Part shown: positions 36,501-44,561 of the stretch, piece by piece
Numbering within the stretch: position 1 is the stretch's first letter
Layout: each line of letters starts with the position of its first letter
Assembly (NCBI GenBank): GCA_049516595.1
Contig: JBEKSY010000002.1
Span: 1 to 64,000, forward strand
Length of the DNA stretch: 64,000 nt
Source: JBEKHT01 sp049516595
Lineage (GTDB): Bacteria > Chloroflexota > Anaerolineae > Anaerolineales > RBG-16-64-43
Reading direction: 5' to 3'
Notes under the pieces: generated by a model
Told to the model about the DNA's origin: nothing
What the model saw: the letters and a program-made list of their open reading frames with translations, nothing else
Database searches by the model: none
Program-made: the position numbers and the translations under genes

Positions 36501-36634
36501 TCTCAAAGTTCTTTGAGGATGTGCTGGTCATGGCCGAAGAGGAGCCCTTGCGCAAGAATCGTTTGGGACTCCTGCAGCACATTGCTCATCTTCCAAAAGG
36601 ACTGGTCGACCTTTCGAGACTTGAGGGCTTTTGA
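33599..36634 (+). CDS. glyQS: Glycyl-tRNA synthetase, fused alpha-beta form
   Basis: 1011 residues combining both subunits of the bacterial alpha2beta2 GlyRS in one chain. The alpha part (1-290) has the class II core: FWERQGCLIWQPYYTQVGAGTMNPATF (in two pieces), RPADGRYGENPNRLGQYYQF and SVEITYGLERIL. A Pro/Ala linker (about 295-320) leads to the beta part, starting FLLEIGTEELPSADL, with HD-like and DALR anticodon-binding regions at the C-terminus (to about 985). Fusion of this kind is known in Chlamydia and scattered phyla. A TATAAT at 33533-33538 may be its -10. No T-box is visible upstream. Confidence 0.95.
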   Translation: MTPPTFQRVILDLQEFWERQGCLIWQPYYTQVGAGTMNPATFLRVLGPEPWRVAYVEPSVRPADGRYGENPNRLGQYYQFQVILKPDPGNPQEVFLDSLEALGIPLRDHDIRFVEDNWEQPALGAWGLGWEVWLDGQEITQFTYLQQAGGIPLEVPSVEITYGLERILMTLQKVAHFKDIRWVAEVTYGDVLLQSEQEHSRYNFETADVERLRAAYGLFAEEARAALAAGLVLPAHDYVLKCSHAFNVMDARGSVGVTERAHFFGQMRQLASQVARAYLDQRQALGFPLASKFPRPNPEPLPRARLAIGPPGEAASLGPAPFLLEIGTEELPSADLDRALEQIGPAFRRRVLDAHRLPYRGLEILGTPRRLVIHVDEMAARTEATRELVKGPAETAAFDPEGKPTPALLGWARKNGVGEAALGPGLIHEIGGRRYVALEVAVEGEGTVDLLAALLPVVLGEIRFDKTVRWNATGVPFSRPIRWLVALFGGRVVEFEFAGVKSDRVTRGLRLSAAEEIVVETPQSYFERMKAEGIELSVPMRRAEIWSQVGTLAREAGGTIREDPGLLAEVANLVESPRALRGSFDPVYLDLPHEVLISVMKRHQRYFPMEKKGKLLPYFVTVRNGDGRGVELVREGNEHVLRARFADAEYFIREDRKHPLEQFLPRLGTLTFQTRLGSMLEKSRRVETLVEGLIPLVGLAPAQAEAARRAAHLCKADLVTQMVVEMTSLQGVMGRYYALDSGESAETALAIYEHYLPRGAEDELPQSGAGVAVGLADRLDSLVGLFAVGLVPSGTSDPFALRRAAIGIVQTLTMRAISFDLRRGIDLAVALQPVPVTTEVPVEVFEFLLGRLKAVLSDSGLRHDVVEAVVAECGHDPHQAREMALELTGWMQRSDWPQILAAYARCVRISRDFRESFSVEPQRFASPAEAELWEAVQGLESLARDLVARHTWTLNGWLEAFVPMVPRISKFFEDVLVMAEEEPLRKNRLGLLQHIAHLPKGLVDLSRLEGF

Positions 36635-36703
36635 GAAGCCCGCCGTTGCGACCCGGACGGCTGTGCTATACTGAAAAATCAACTCGTCTTCAGAGAGCAG
36701 GCA

Positions 36704-39046
36704 ATGGCCGGCCGGCGTGATGTCTACGATCAAGCCCTGCGCCAGGGTAACAGTGCGGCTTGGGATCAAAAATGGGAGCACGCCCTGGCTGCCTATCGCC
36801 GAGCCTTAGAGGAATTCCCCGGCGATGCGGTTGCCCTGGAGCACCTGGCTCTGGCCCATGTGCAACTTGGGCAACTGGATCAGGCACTGGAAATGTACCG
36901 GCAGTGCGCCAGTGCGGATCCCACCAATCCCATCCCCCAGGAGAAGATCTCAGAAATCCTCGAGCGGCGAGGTCAGACCGCGGATGCCGTTCGCGGCTAC
37001 CTCGCCTCCGCTGACTTGTATCTGGGGCGCCACGAGGCCGACAAGGCAATTGATGACTGGGTAGCCGCCTCTCGCTTGGCACCGGATAATCTCCTGGCCC
37101 GGTCGCGTCTGGCCCTGGGGACCGAACGCACCGGGCGGGTGCGTCAAGCGGTAACCGAGTACTTGGCACTGGCGGCGATCCTGCAAAAGAGCGGGCAAAA
37201 TGAAAAGGCCGCGCAGGCCATCGAACAAGGCCTGCGTCTGGCGCCTGGCAACACCGAGCTCCTGCGAGCGAAGGCCGCCCTCCAGGCGAGCGAGGTCTTG
37301 GCCATTCCTCCGCCGATTCGCCCTCGGGCGACGGCCCCGCTCATCGCCCCCCAGCCTTCGGCCCTGTCCTCTCGGGCCGTCCTACCCGAAGCCAAAGAAA
37401 CCGAGGCCCCGGCCACCAATCCCTTTGAACTGGCCCAGCACACGGCCATCACCTTGCTGGCCGAGCTCTTGTTCGAGGCTGGCCAGCTGACGCCGGCTCA
37501 GCCTCGGGCCGGGTTGGGAGACTACGACACGGATAGCAACCCCTCCGCCTCGCGCGACGAGGTGCTGCCTTACTTGGCCCAGGCTATCGACGCTTTTAGC
37601 CGGGGGATGGCAAAGGAGGCCCAGACGGCACTGGAGCGAGCCATCCGAGTGGGGTGCGATCATCCGGCGGCGCATTTTGCATTGGGTGCGATGCTGCTGG
37701 GGGCGAAGGATGCCCGCGGCGCAGTTCCCTCGCTTCAGCGTGCGGTGGATCACCCCGCTCTGTCCACCGGGGCGCACTTCGGACTGGGCCGGGCCTACCG
37801 TCAGCTGGAGCAGCCGTATCAATCGGCTCTCCATTTCCTGTCCGCGCTGCAACTGGCCGACCTGACGACCGTTCCGGAGGAGATGCGTGAAACCTTGCAG
37901 CGCCAATATGAAACGTTTCTGGAGGTGGACGAGCCGAGCCAGCCTGCCTCGCAGTGGCTGGAGAGTGCTCAACGGGTGGAGTCCTTACTGAGCGGCACGG
38001 AGTGGGAGAGCCGACTGCGCCTGGCCCGCGCCCAGCTCGATGCGGAATCGGAAGGCCATGGCCTTTTACCCCTCGCCTCGATGCTCGCCATGGGCCGTCC
38101 GCAGGCGTTGATCGAGGCGATGGCCTACGTGGATGCGGCCCTGCGTCGCGACCTGCTGAAGACAGCCATGGAGCAGGCGCTGCTGGCTCTCGACCAGGGA
38201 CCAACTTACCTGCCTCTGCATGTGAGGATCGCCGAAATCCAACTCCGGGAGGGGCGGCAGGAGGCCTCCATCAGTAAGCTCAGGGTGGTGGCACGCACCT
38301 ACCGCATCCGCGGCGACAAGGCTCAAGCGGCGCGTGTGCTGGAACGAATTCTGCAGCTCAGTCCCATGGATACGGGGTCCCGCACGGAACTGATCGAACT
38401 CGCCCTCGCCCAAGATGATGTTCGCACGGCGCTGTCCCAGTATCTCGACCTGGGCGAGATCTACTCACAGCTGGCGGAACAGGATAAAGCGCGCAAGGCT
38501 TATGAGACCGCCTTGACGTTGATCCGCCCAGGAGGCCCCGATGCCTCTTGGGAGATTCAATTGCTCTATCGGCTTGGGGATCACTACCTGCAGCGGCTGG
38601 ATTGGCGCTCCGCGCTCCAGGCCTACACCCGTTTGATGGAACTGGACTCCTCCGACGAACGAGCGGCCTCTCAAGTGATCGGCCTCTTGCTGAAACTGCG
38701 CAAACCGACGGAGGCCCAGGCGGTGCTTGACCACCTGGCGCAGGAATGGTCCCGGCAGGGACGCCAGGAGCAATTGCTATACTGGTTTGAGGAACTGGTG
38801 CGCCTCAACCCTCAAGATCCCACGGTGCGCAAGAAGCTGGCCGAGGGCTACCAGCAGAGAGGTCGGATCCCCGAAGCCATTGCCCAGCTCGACGCTCTGG
38901 GGGAGATCCTCATCGACTCCGGCAAGACCCCAGAGGCCATCCAGGTGGTTCGGGCCATCCTCGCGCTGAATGCGCCTGGCGCGGATGGCTATCGACGTCT
39001 CCTACAGCAACTCCAGTCCGGATCGACGGGCACGACGCGCGGCTGA
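36704..39046 (+). CDS. Large tetratricopeptide-repeat protein
   Basis: 780 residues with many TPR-like helical pairs: about 20-210 (EHALAAYRRALEEFPGDAVALEHLALAHVQ in two blocks), then about 275-400, and 480-770. A low-complexity Pro/Ala/Thr section (about 215-270) divides the N-terminal set from the rest. No signal peptide or membrane segment, so probably a cytoplasmic scaffold. It overlaps no annotated gene in frame but ends 58 bases before cdaA, suggesting cotranscription with the c-di-AMP pair. TATACT at 36667-36672 is a candidate -10. Partner proteins are unknown. Confidence 0.85.
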   Translation: MAGRRDVYDQALRQGNSAAWDQKWEHALAAYRRALEEFPGDAVALEHLALAHVQLGQLDQALEMYRQCASADPTNPIPQEKISEILERRGQTADAVRGYLASADLYLGRHEADKAIDDWVAASRLAPDNLLARSRLALGTERTGRVRQAVTEYLALAAILQKSGQNEKAAQAIEQGLRLAPGNTELLRAKAALQASEVLAIPPPIRPRATAPLIAPQPSALSSRAVLPEAKETEAPATNPFELAQHTAITLLAELLFEAGQLTPAQPRAGLGDYDTDSNPSASRDEVLPYLAQAIDAFSRGMAKEAQTALERAIRVGCDHPAAHFALGAMLLGAKDARGAVPSLQRAVDHPALSTGAHFGLGRAYRQLEQPYQSALHFLSALQLADLTTVPEEMRETLQRQYETFLEVDEPSQPASQWLESAQRVESLLSGTEWESRLRLARAQLDAESEGHGLLPLASMLAMGRPQALIEAMAYVDAALRRDLLKTAMEQALLALDQGPTYLPLHVRIAEIQLREGRQEASISKLRVVARTYRIRGDKAQAARVLERILQLSPMDTGSRTELIELALAQDDVRTALSQYLDLGEIYSQLAEQDKARKAYETALTLIRPGGPDASWEIQLLYRLGDHYLQRLDWRSALQAYTRLMELDSSDERAASQVIGLLLKLRKPTEAQAVLDHLAQEWSRQGRQEQLLYWFEELVRLNPQDPTVRKKLAEGYQQRGRIPEAIAQLDALGEILIDSGKTPEAIQVVRAILALNAPGADGYRRLLQQLQSGSTGTTRG

Positions 39047-39104
39047 GGAGGCGGGCGGAGCGACAGCCTGGCCCGCTCAAGAGTTCGAACTAGGCTCAAC
39101 GACG

Positions 39105-40019
39105 ATGTCGGATTTCTTCGAAAACCTGGCCCTTCTCTTTCAACGTCTCGACTGGCTCGGCCTGTTGGACATCGGGCTCGTCACATTGGTATTCTTCTCG
39201 ATCCTGACCGCGTTCCGGGGGACTCGGGCGGGGGTGATGCTGCGAGGTGTGGTCATCCTCATCGCGGCGGTGGCTCTTCTCACCGGATTTGCTCGATTGC
39301 CCGCCTTCTCCTGGCTGCTACGCACGGCTCTTCCGGCGCTACTCATTGCCCTGCCGGTCGTTTTCGCTCCTGAAATCCGTCGAGCCCTCGAACGGCTCGG
39401 GCGTGCTGGTTTTCCCCGGCGGACCTCTACCTCCGAGAAGGTGCCTGCCTACTTGAATCCCGTGGTCACGGCGGCACAGAGACTGGCGGAGCGCCGCCAT
39501 GGCGCGCTCATCGTGATCGAAGGGGATGTACCTCTGGGGGATTTCGCCGAAACCGGAGTCCGGATGGAATCGCTGGTCAGCCCTGAGTTGCTGCTCCAGA
39601 TCTTCTACCCGGGCACACCTCTGCATGACGGGGCCGTGATCCTGCGCGGGGAGCGAGTCGTTGCGGCCGGCTGTGTCGTCCCGCTCTCATCCAGCGGCAG
39701 CCTTTCGCCATCTCCGGAGCGTACCATGGGCCTGCGCCACCGCGCCGCCCTAGGAGTGAGCGAGGTGAGCGATGGCGTGGCGGTCGTCGTGTCCGAAGAG
39801 ACAGGGATCATCTCCGTCGCCCACAATGGGCGCATGATTCGGCGTTTGGATGTCCCTCGCTTGCAAAGCATCCTCCAGGCATTTGCCCGCTCGCCCGGCG
39901 TTCCCTCGGCTGTAGATTGGCTTCGCACGCATTTGGGCCTTTCCCAAGCCGTCCCCAGGCGGCCTCGCGACGCAGACGCGGGAACCTCGGACTCCAAGAA
40001 GGAAGGAGCCCCAGGATGA
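39105..40019 (+). CDS. cdaA: Diadenylate cyclase CdaA
   Basis: Synthesises the second messenger c-di-AMP from two ATP. 304 residues: three N-terminal membrane helices (about 18-85), a short coiled linker, then a DAC domain with the hallmark DGA (LHDGAVIL) and RHR (GLRHRAALG) motifs, plus VVVSEETGIISVA. The tail after about 275 is Arg/Pro-rich. Frame opens at 38970, but ATG 39105 starts the membrane region. Overlaps the YbbR gene by 4 bases, the normal cdaA-cdaR order in bacteria with this enzyme. Confidence 0.95.
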   Translation: MSDFFENLALLFQRLDWLGLLDIGLVTLVFFSILTAFRGTRAGVMLRGVVILIAAVALLTGFARLPAFSWLLRTALPALLIALPVVFAPEIRRALERLGRAGFPRRTSTSEKVPAYLNPVVTAAQRLAERRHGALIVIEGDVPLGDFAETGVRMESLVSPELLLQIFYPGTPLHDGAVILRGERVVAAGCVVPLSSSGSLSPSPERTMGLRHRAALGVSEVSDGVAVVVSEETGIISVAHNGRMIRRLDVPRLQSILQAFARSPGVPSAVDWLRTHLGLSQAVPRRPRDADAGTSDSKKEGAPG

Positions 40020-41251
40020 GACAGGCCTGGCACGGGCTGGTAAGTAATTTGCCTCCGTTCGCCCTGGCCCTGGTTCTGGCGCTCACGGTGTGGGTCACCG
40101 CGGTAACCAGCCAGGATCCCAATGAAACCCGCACTTTGAGCAGCCCGATCCCGATTCAAATCGTTGGGATGGCGCCCAATCTCATCGCCGATGAGCCTCT
40201 TCCCAGACCGGTGACAGTTACCTTGCGGGCGCCCCAGTCGGTGTGGACGCGCCTGACGTCGGTGAATGTTCAGGTTGTGGCCGACCTGTCCCGTCTCGGC
40301 CCAGGCCCGCATCAGATCTCCCTCCAACTGAAGACCGAGGTCCATCCTGTTCTGGTGGAGAAGATAGACCCCAGCCAGATTGAGGTGACGCTCGAACCTC
40401 CCGCCAGCAAGAGAATGGGGGTGCAAATCCGACTGAGCGGAACCCCCGCGGCTGGATACTCCCTTGGGACGCCTGCCTCCTCGCCCGATTTTGTTGCGGT
40501 GGACGGAGGACAGTCGCAAGTGGAGGGAGTGGCCTCCGTGGTGGGCTCGGTGGACGTCGAGGGAATGCGAGCTGACCTGGATCGCCAGGTGGCCCTTCAG
40601 GCCTTGGATGCCGCTGGGCAAGTGGTTTCCGGTGTGACCCTCGATCCCGGCGCCCTGCAGGTCTCCATTTCGGTGCAGCAGCAAGGCGGCTACCGGGATG
40701 TGGTCGTCAAGGCCGTTATCCAGGGACAAGTCCAGAGCGGCTATCGCCTGACGGGTATTTCCGTCTATCCTCCCACGGCGACGCTTTTCTCGGCCGACCC
40801 AACCCGTGTCAACAGCCTGCCCGGCTATGTCGCAACAGCGCCCCTCGACATTTCCGGAGCCCGGTCCGACGTGTCCGGATCGCTGGCTCTGATACTTCCC
40901 ACGGGAGTCAATGTGGTGGGCTCCCCGCTGATCTTCGTCCAGGTGAGCGTCTCGGCCATCCAGGATAGCGAGACGATCACGCGCGAGGTGCGCTATCAGG
41001 GCCAAGGCCCGGGGCTGGCGGCCAGCCTCTCCCCATCTACCATCGATGTCGTCATCTCGGGGGCCGTCCCTCTGTTGAAAGCCCTGCGCCCCAGTGATGT
41101 GGACGTGTACCTGGACCTCTCCGGGCTGAAGGCCGGAACCTATCAGCTCCAGCCGACCTGCCGTGTTCTTCTGGAGGGCTTGCAGATTGAGGCTCTGCTG
41201 CCTTCTCAAATCGGGGTCGTCATCGCTCCGGGTCCGGTCGCGACGCCCTGA
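40016..41251 (+). CDS. YbbR-domain protein, probable CdaA regulator
   Basis: 411 residues with one N-terminal membrane helix (about 12-32, FALALVLALTVWVTAVTS) and about four extracellular YbbR-like beta domains of 75-85 residues with the recurring PxxVxVTLxxP pattern. In Firmicutes the equivalent (CdaR) binds CdaA through the membrane helix and tunes c-di-AMP synthesis. Direct ATGA overlap with cdaA supports the same role. glmM, the third member in Firmicutes, is not in the window, although glmU lies about 9 kb away. Confidence 0.88.
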   Translation: MRQAWHGLVSNLPPFALALVLALTVWVTAVTSQDPNETRTLSSPIPIQIVGMAPNLIADEPLPRPVTVTLRAPQSVWTRLTSVNVQVVADLSRLGPGPHQISLQLKTEVHPVLVEKIDPSQIEVTLEPPASKRMGVQIRLSGTPAAGYSLGTPASSPDFVAVDGGQSQVEGVASVVGSVDVEGMRADLDRQVALQALDAAGQVVSGVTLDPGALQVSISVQQQGGYRDVVVKAVIQGQVQSGYRLTGISVYPPTATLFSADPTRVNSLPGYVATAPLDISGARSDVSGSLALILPTGVNVVGSPLIFVQVSVSAIQDSETITREVRYQGQGPGLAASLSPSTIDVVISGAVPLLKALRPSDVDVYLDLSGLKAGTYQLQPTCRVLLEGLQIEALLPSQIGVVIAPGPVATP

Positions 41252-41277
41252 GCTTTCCCCCTCTCAAGTCAGTGGTC

Positions 41278-42663
41278 ATGTCTAAACCGGTCGTAGCGCT
41301 GGTGGGCGCGCCGAATGTGGGCAAGTCCACGCTCTTTAACCGGCTGGTTGGAGAGCGTCTGGCCGTGGTCGATGAGACCCCTGGGACCACCCGGGACCGC
41401 CTGATAGCCGAATGCGATTGGACCGGGACGCGTTTTGACGTCGTGGACACCGGAGGCATCGACCCAACCGCGGGGATCACGGGCAGGCTGCCTGGGCCGT
41501 CCGGCCCGCTCTCCATCGGCTCAAGCGAGTACATTGTCCAAATTCGCTTCCAGGCCGTAATGGCCATTCGCGACGCCGATGCGGTCCTTTTCCTCACCGA
41601 TGGCCTGGCGGGACCGACCGCGGCCGACGAGGAAATCGCGGAGTTGCTTCGGCGCAACCAGCGATCCGAGGCCGGCCGGAAGGTGCCGCCCGTGCTTCTC
41701 GTGGTCAACAAGTGTGAGAACGAGGATGGGCAGCGGGGGCTCTACGCCTTCTACCGCCTGGGATTGGGCGACCCCTGCCCGGTCTCGGCTCTGCACGGGA
41801 CCGGGATTGGGGAACTATTAGATGCGCTGGTGAAGCTTCTGCCCGAGGTGGAGGCGGAGGATCAACAGGAGTCGCGGGTCAGAATCGCGATCCTGGGCAA
41901 GCCGAATGTCGGCAAAAGCAGCTTGTTGAACCGGATCTTGGGCGAGGAACGCGCGATCGTCAGCCCGATGCCTGGAACCACTCGCGACGCGGTGGATACT
42001 CAGCTGGAGGTATCCGGGATGGGCGTGACCCTGATCGACACAGCCGGGATCCGACGCCGGGGCAAGATTGAGCCGGGGGTCGAGTACTACAGTGTCCTGC
42101 GTGCGCTGAAGGCGATTGAGCGGGCCGATGTGGCATTGCTCGTGCTGGACGCCACGCAGGGCGTAACGGCCCAGGATGCCCACATCGCTGGCTTTATCTT
42201 GGACGCGCACAAGAGCGTCGTGGTCCTGGTCAACAAATGGGATCTTATGAGAAAGGAACCTGGTACGGTGGAGCAGTACACGGCCGAGGTCCGCAGCGCC
42301 TTGAAATTCCTGGACTACGTCCCCGTGCTCTTCATTTCGGCCCTCACGGGCCAGCGGGTGGATGGGGTTCTCCCTCTCGCCTTGCGGGTGCAGGAGGAGC
42401 GCCTGGTCCGGATTCCCACCGCGGAACTCAACCGCCTGCTGCGCGCGGCGACCCAGAGACACGCCCCTCCAACGCGGGCGGGCCGAAAGCTGAAGATCTA
42501 CTATGCGGCTCAAGTGCGAACGGATCCTCCCACTTTCCTCATTCACGTCAACGATCCCGAACTGGTGCACTTCACCTATCGAAGATTCCTCGAGAACGAG
42601 ATCCGCCGGACCTATGGTTTCCTGGGCACCCCGCTGCAAGTCTCCTTTCGGAGACGGCGCTAG
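41278..42663 (+). CDS. der: GTPase Der (EngA), tandem G domains
   Basis: Double Era-like GTPase for 50S assembly, about 461 residues. G domain 1: GAPNVGKSTLFN, PGTTRDR, DTGG, and NKCE where NKxD is usual. G domain 2: GKPNVGKSSLLN, PGTTRDAVDT, DTAGIRRRGK, NKWD. A KH-like domain (about 350-461) follows with AELNRLLRAA and VHFTYRRFLENEIRRTYGF. A short insertion (GITGRLPGPSGPLSIGS) lies after the first DTGG. ATG 41278 chosen; GTG 41272 is two codons earlier. Confidence 0.95.
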   Translation: MSKPVVALVGAPNVGKSTLFNRLVGERLAVVDETPGTTRDRLIAECDWTGTRFDVVDTGGIDPTAGITGRLPGPSGPLSIGSSEYIVQIRFQAVMAIRDADAVLFLTDGLAGPTAADEEIAELLRRNQRSEAGRKVPPVLLVVNKCENEDGQRGLYAFYRLGLGDPCPVSALHGTGIGELLDALVKLLPEVEAEDQQESRVRIAILGKPNVGKSSLLNRILGEERAIVSPMPGTTRDAVDTQLEVSGMGVTLIDTAGIRRRGKIEPGVEYYSVLRALKAIERADVALLVLDATQGVTAQDAHIAGFILDAHKSVVVLVNKWDLMRKEPGTVEQYTAEVRSALKFLDYVPVLFISALTGQRVDGVLPLALRVQEERLVRIPTAELNRLLRAATQRHAPPTRAGRKLKIYYAAQVRTDPPTFLIHVNDPELVHFTYRRFLENEIRRTYGFLGTPLQVSFRRRR

Positions 42664-42672
42664 GGCGAGATC

Positions 42673-42701
42673 TTGCCCGGGCTCCACTCCCGTCTTATAA
42701 T
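42673..42701 (+). promoter_or_regulatory. Promoter of lepB
   Basis: TTGCCC (42673-42678) and perfect TATAAT (42696-42701) with a 17-base spacer. Start predicted about 35 bases before the TTG start codon of lepB. Confidence 0.65.
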
Positions 42702-42742
42702 CGTGCGACGCTCCAGACCCAACTGACCTTGGGGAGAGATGG

Positions 42743-43420
42743 TTGGATACAACCCAAGTCGACTCCCACACTCCGGAACCGCTCGTCCATCGCAACCATA
42801 CTCGAACGATCCTGTGGGAGCTCCTTCAGACCGTCGCCCTGACCTTGCTGGTGTTTCTGGTAGTCAATCTGACCACGGCCCGAGTGCGTGTCAGTGGACC
42901 GAGCATGAGGCCGACGCTGGAGGGTGGCGAGTACATCATCGTCAGCAAGCTGACCTACCGGCTGGGAAGGCCGCAGCGAGGAGATATTGTGGTTTTTCAC
43001 TCTCCCGACCCGTCGACCAACGAGGACCTCATCAAGCGGATCGTGGGACTGCCCGGGGAAAAGGTGGAATTTGTCGACGGCCGCGTGTGGCTGAATGGCG
43101 CGGCCCTGGACGAGCCTTATGCGGTTGGGCTGACCGGTTCGGACCAGACGTGGCAGATCGGTGCCAACCAAGTGTTCGTGCTGGGAGACAACCGAGCCTT
43201 TTCTCGGGACTCGCACAATTTTGGGCCGGTTCCCATGAGGGACCTGGTCGGAAAGGCTTGGCTCATTTACTGGCCTCCCTCCGAGTGGGGAGCGGCGGAT
43301 CACCGCGCCGGACGGGAGGCCACGACGGGGAAGGCCTCGAGGCAGCCGCTCGGGGCAGGGATCCTGTTCCTCGGGAGGGGGTGGGAGCCAGGTGCGCAGG
43401 CAGCCTGGCCGGATTGGTAA
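42743..43420 (+). CDS. lepB: Signal peptidase I
   Basis: S26 family membrane serine protease that removes signal peptides outside the membrane. 225 residues with one N-terminal helix (about 25-47). The catalytic Ser is in SGPSMRPTL and the Lys in DLIKRIVGLPGE. Box E-like GDNRAFSRDSHNFGPV follows. A Pro/Gly/Ala-rich tail past about 185 is not part of the fold. TTG start with GGGGAGAGA upstream. Own promoter directly before it. Confidence 0.94.
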   Translation: MDTTQVDSHTPEPLVHRNHTRTILWELLQTVALTLLVFLVVNLTTARVRVSGPSMRPTLEGGEYIIVSKLTYRLGRPQRGDIVVFHSPDPSTNEDLIKRIVGLPGEKVEFVDGRVWLNGAALDEPYAVGLTGSDQTWQIGANQVFVLGDNRAFSRDSHNFGPVPMRDLVGKAWLIYWPPSEWGAADHRAGREATTGKASRQPLGAGILFLGRGWEPGAQAAWPDW

Positions 43421-43534
43421 GCACGGATCGCGGGGTTTCGCGCTGAGGCAAGCCTGCCCAGCGCGGAGGGGTATCATCAGGATGTTTGAGCCTGGGATGG
43501 ACATACCGGTATGCCAATGACCGAGGGAAACACA

Positions 43535-43834
43535 ATGGACGACCAATCTCAAGCAGCGGAAGCCTGTCCCGAGTGCCAGGTGGGCACTCTCCAGCCCCAA
43601 GTGGTTCCATACTTTGCCTATCTGGATGGCCGATTGATCACGGTTCCGGATTTTCCAGCCTGGGTTTGCGACGTCTGCCATCACTGCGAATATGATGAAG
43701 CCGCGCTGGACGACCTGCGGTCCGTGCTTGGCCCCAAAGCGACACTACCTGAAGACAGCAACCGGAGACGGCGCCTGACTCCGGACGAATCCCCCTCCTG
43801 GCTGATTCATCTCCACCGAAGGCGGCGCGCCTAG
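43535..43834 (+). CDS. YgiT-type zinc-ribbon protein
   Basis: About 99 residues. CPECQVGTLQP near the N-terminus and WVCDVCHHCEYDEAAL make a CxxC...CxxC zinc ribbon of the YgiT/MqsA N-terminal type. The C-terminal part is Arg-rich and lacks a recognisable HTH, so it is not a full MqsA antitoxin. Start ATG 43535 has GAGGGAAAC 4 bases or so upstream; ATG 43511 or 43517 would add up to eight residues. No toxin-like (HicA/MqsR) gene is adjacent. Function unknown. Confidence 0.7.
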   Translation: MDDQSQAAEACPECQVGTLQPQVVPYFAYLDGRLITVPDFPAWVCDVCHHCEYDEAALDDLRSVLGPKATLPEDSNRRRRLTPDESPSWLIHLHRRRRA

Positions 43835-44561
43835 CCCTTCCCATTTGACCTTCCTTAAGTGCACACGGATTGAGCCGAGGCGTTCCTCAGCCTGGGGCAC
43901 TCCCCTGGGGTTCGGTCTCTGGTTTGCCGGAGGCCGTCAGAACTTGTCTGGGCTACAGCCCTTTCATCGGGTATCATCTCCACGGGAAAGGCGGCTGGGT
44001 GAGCGATGTTGCGGTTCTGGCCATGGGTCCGGCGGGCCAAACCCGGGGTGATCCGATCCTGAGCCGTGGGGCCGGGGCGTCCCTTCGCGGGACCCGAGGC
44101 AGGGAGGCATCATGCCTTCATTGCCAGGCTTCCTTTCTCGCCGGGAACGAGGATCGAGCGCTCGTCGATCTGCATGGGAACGATTCCGGGACACCCTCCC
44201 GCCGCCCTGGATGCCGCTCGCATTCCTGGCGCAAGGCTGCCTTGGGATGGCCGGTCGCACTTCTGGCCCCTCGCGGAGGGATTTCGCGCCTCGGATTGCA
44301 AGGTGCCGGTTTGGGTCGCCGGGGCGCTGGCGTGGCATGGACTGCCCCGTTTCCTGGTTCGGGCGGAACCTCAATTCCACCTGGCCCGGGCATGCGCCTT
44401 GATCCCATGGTCTCCAGGGGCCACAGAAATCCAAGCCATCGCCCCTCCAGCGCGCTGGGCCGGCCATGCGGCCGACGTGGAGAACCGCCCGCAACCAGCC
44501 CTGGATGCTTGCCGGCCTTGGATCTCAGGGGAGCCCAACTTTTCTTTCTTCCTCGGTAACC
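43835..44561. other. Gap of about 730 bases without a supportable gene
   Basis: Several overlapping frames are open here (for example 44112-44402 and 43870-44559 on the plus strand, 43964-44494 on the minus strand), all with low-complexity Pro/Arg/Gly content and no recognisable motif. High GC alone keeps them open. I checked for RNase P, tmRNA and SRP RNA hallmarks and found none. TATCAT elements at 43471 and 43973 are the only promoter-like words. Could be a decayed gene. Confidence 0.35.

Noticed and set aside
43535..43834. MqsA-type antitoxin of a toxin-antitoxin pair
   Set aside because: Only the zinc ribbon is present, no HTH, and no MqsR- or HicA-like toxin gene adjoins it.
43870..44559. 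Plus-strand frame of 229 codons before the rumA-like gene
   Set aside because: Low-complexity Gly/Arg/Pro peptide, no motif, competing open frames in the same DNA; explained by high GC.
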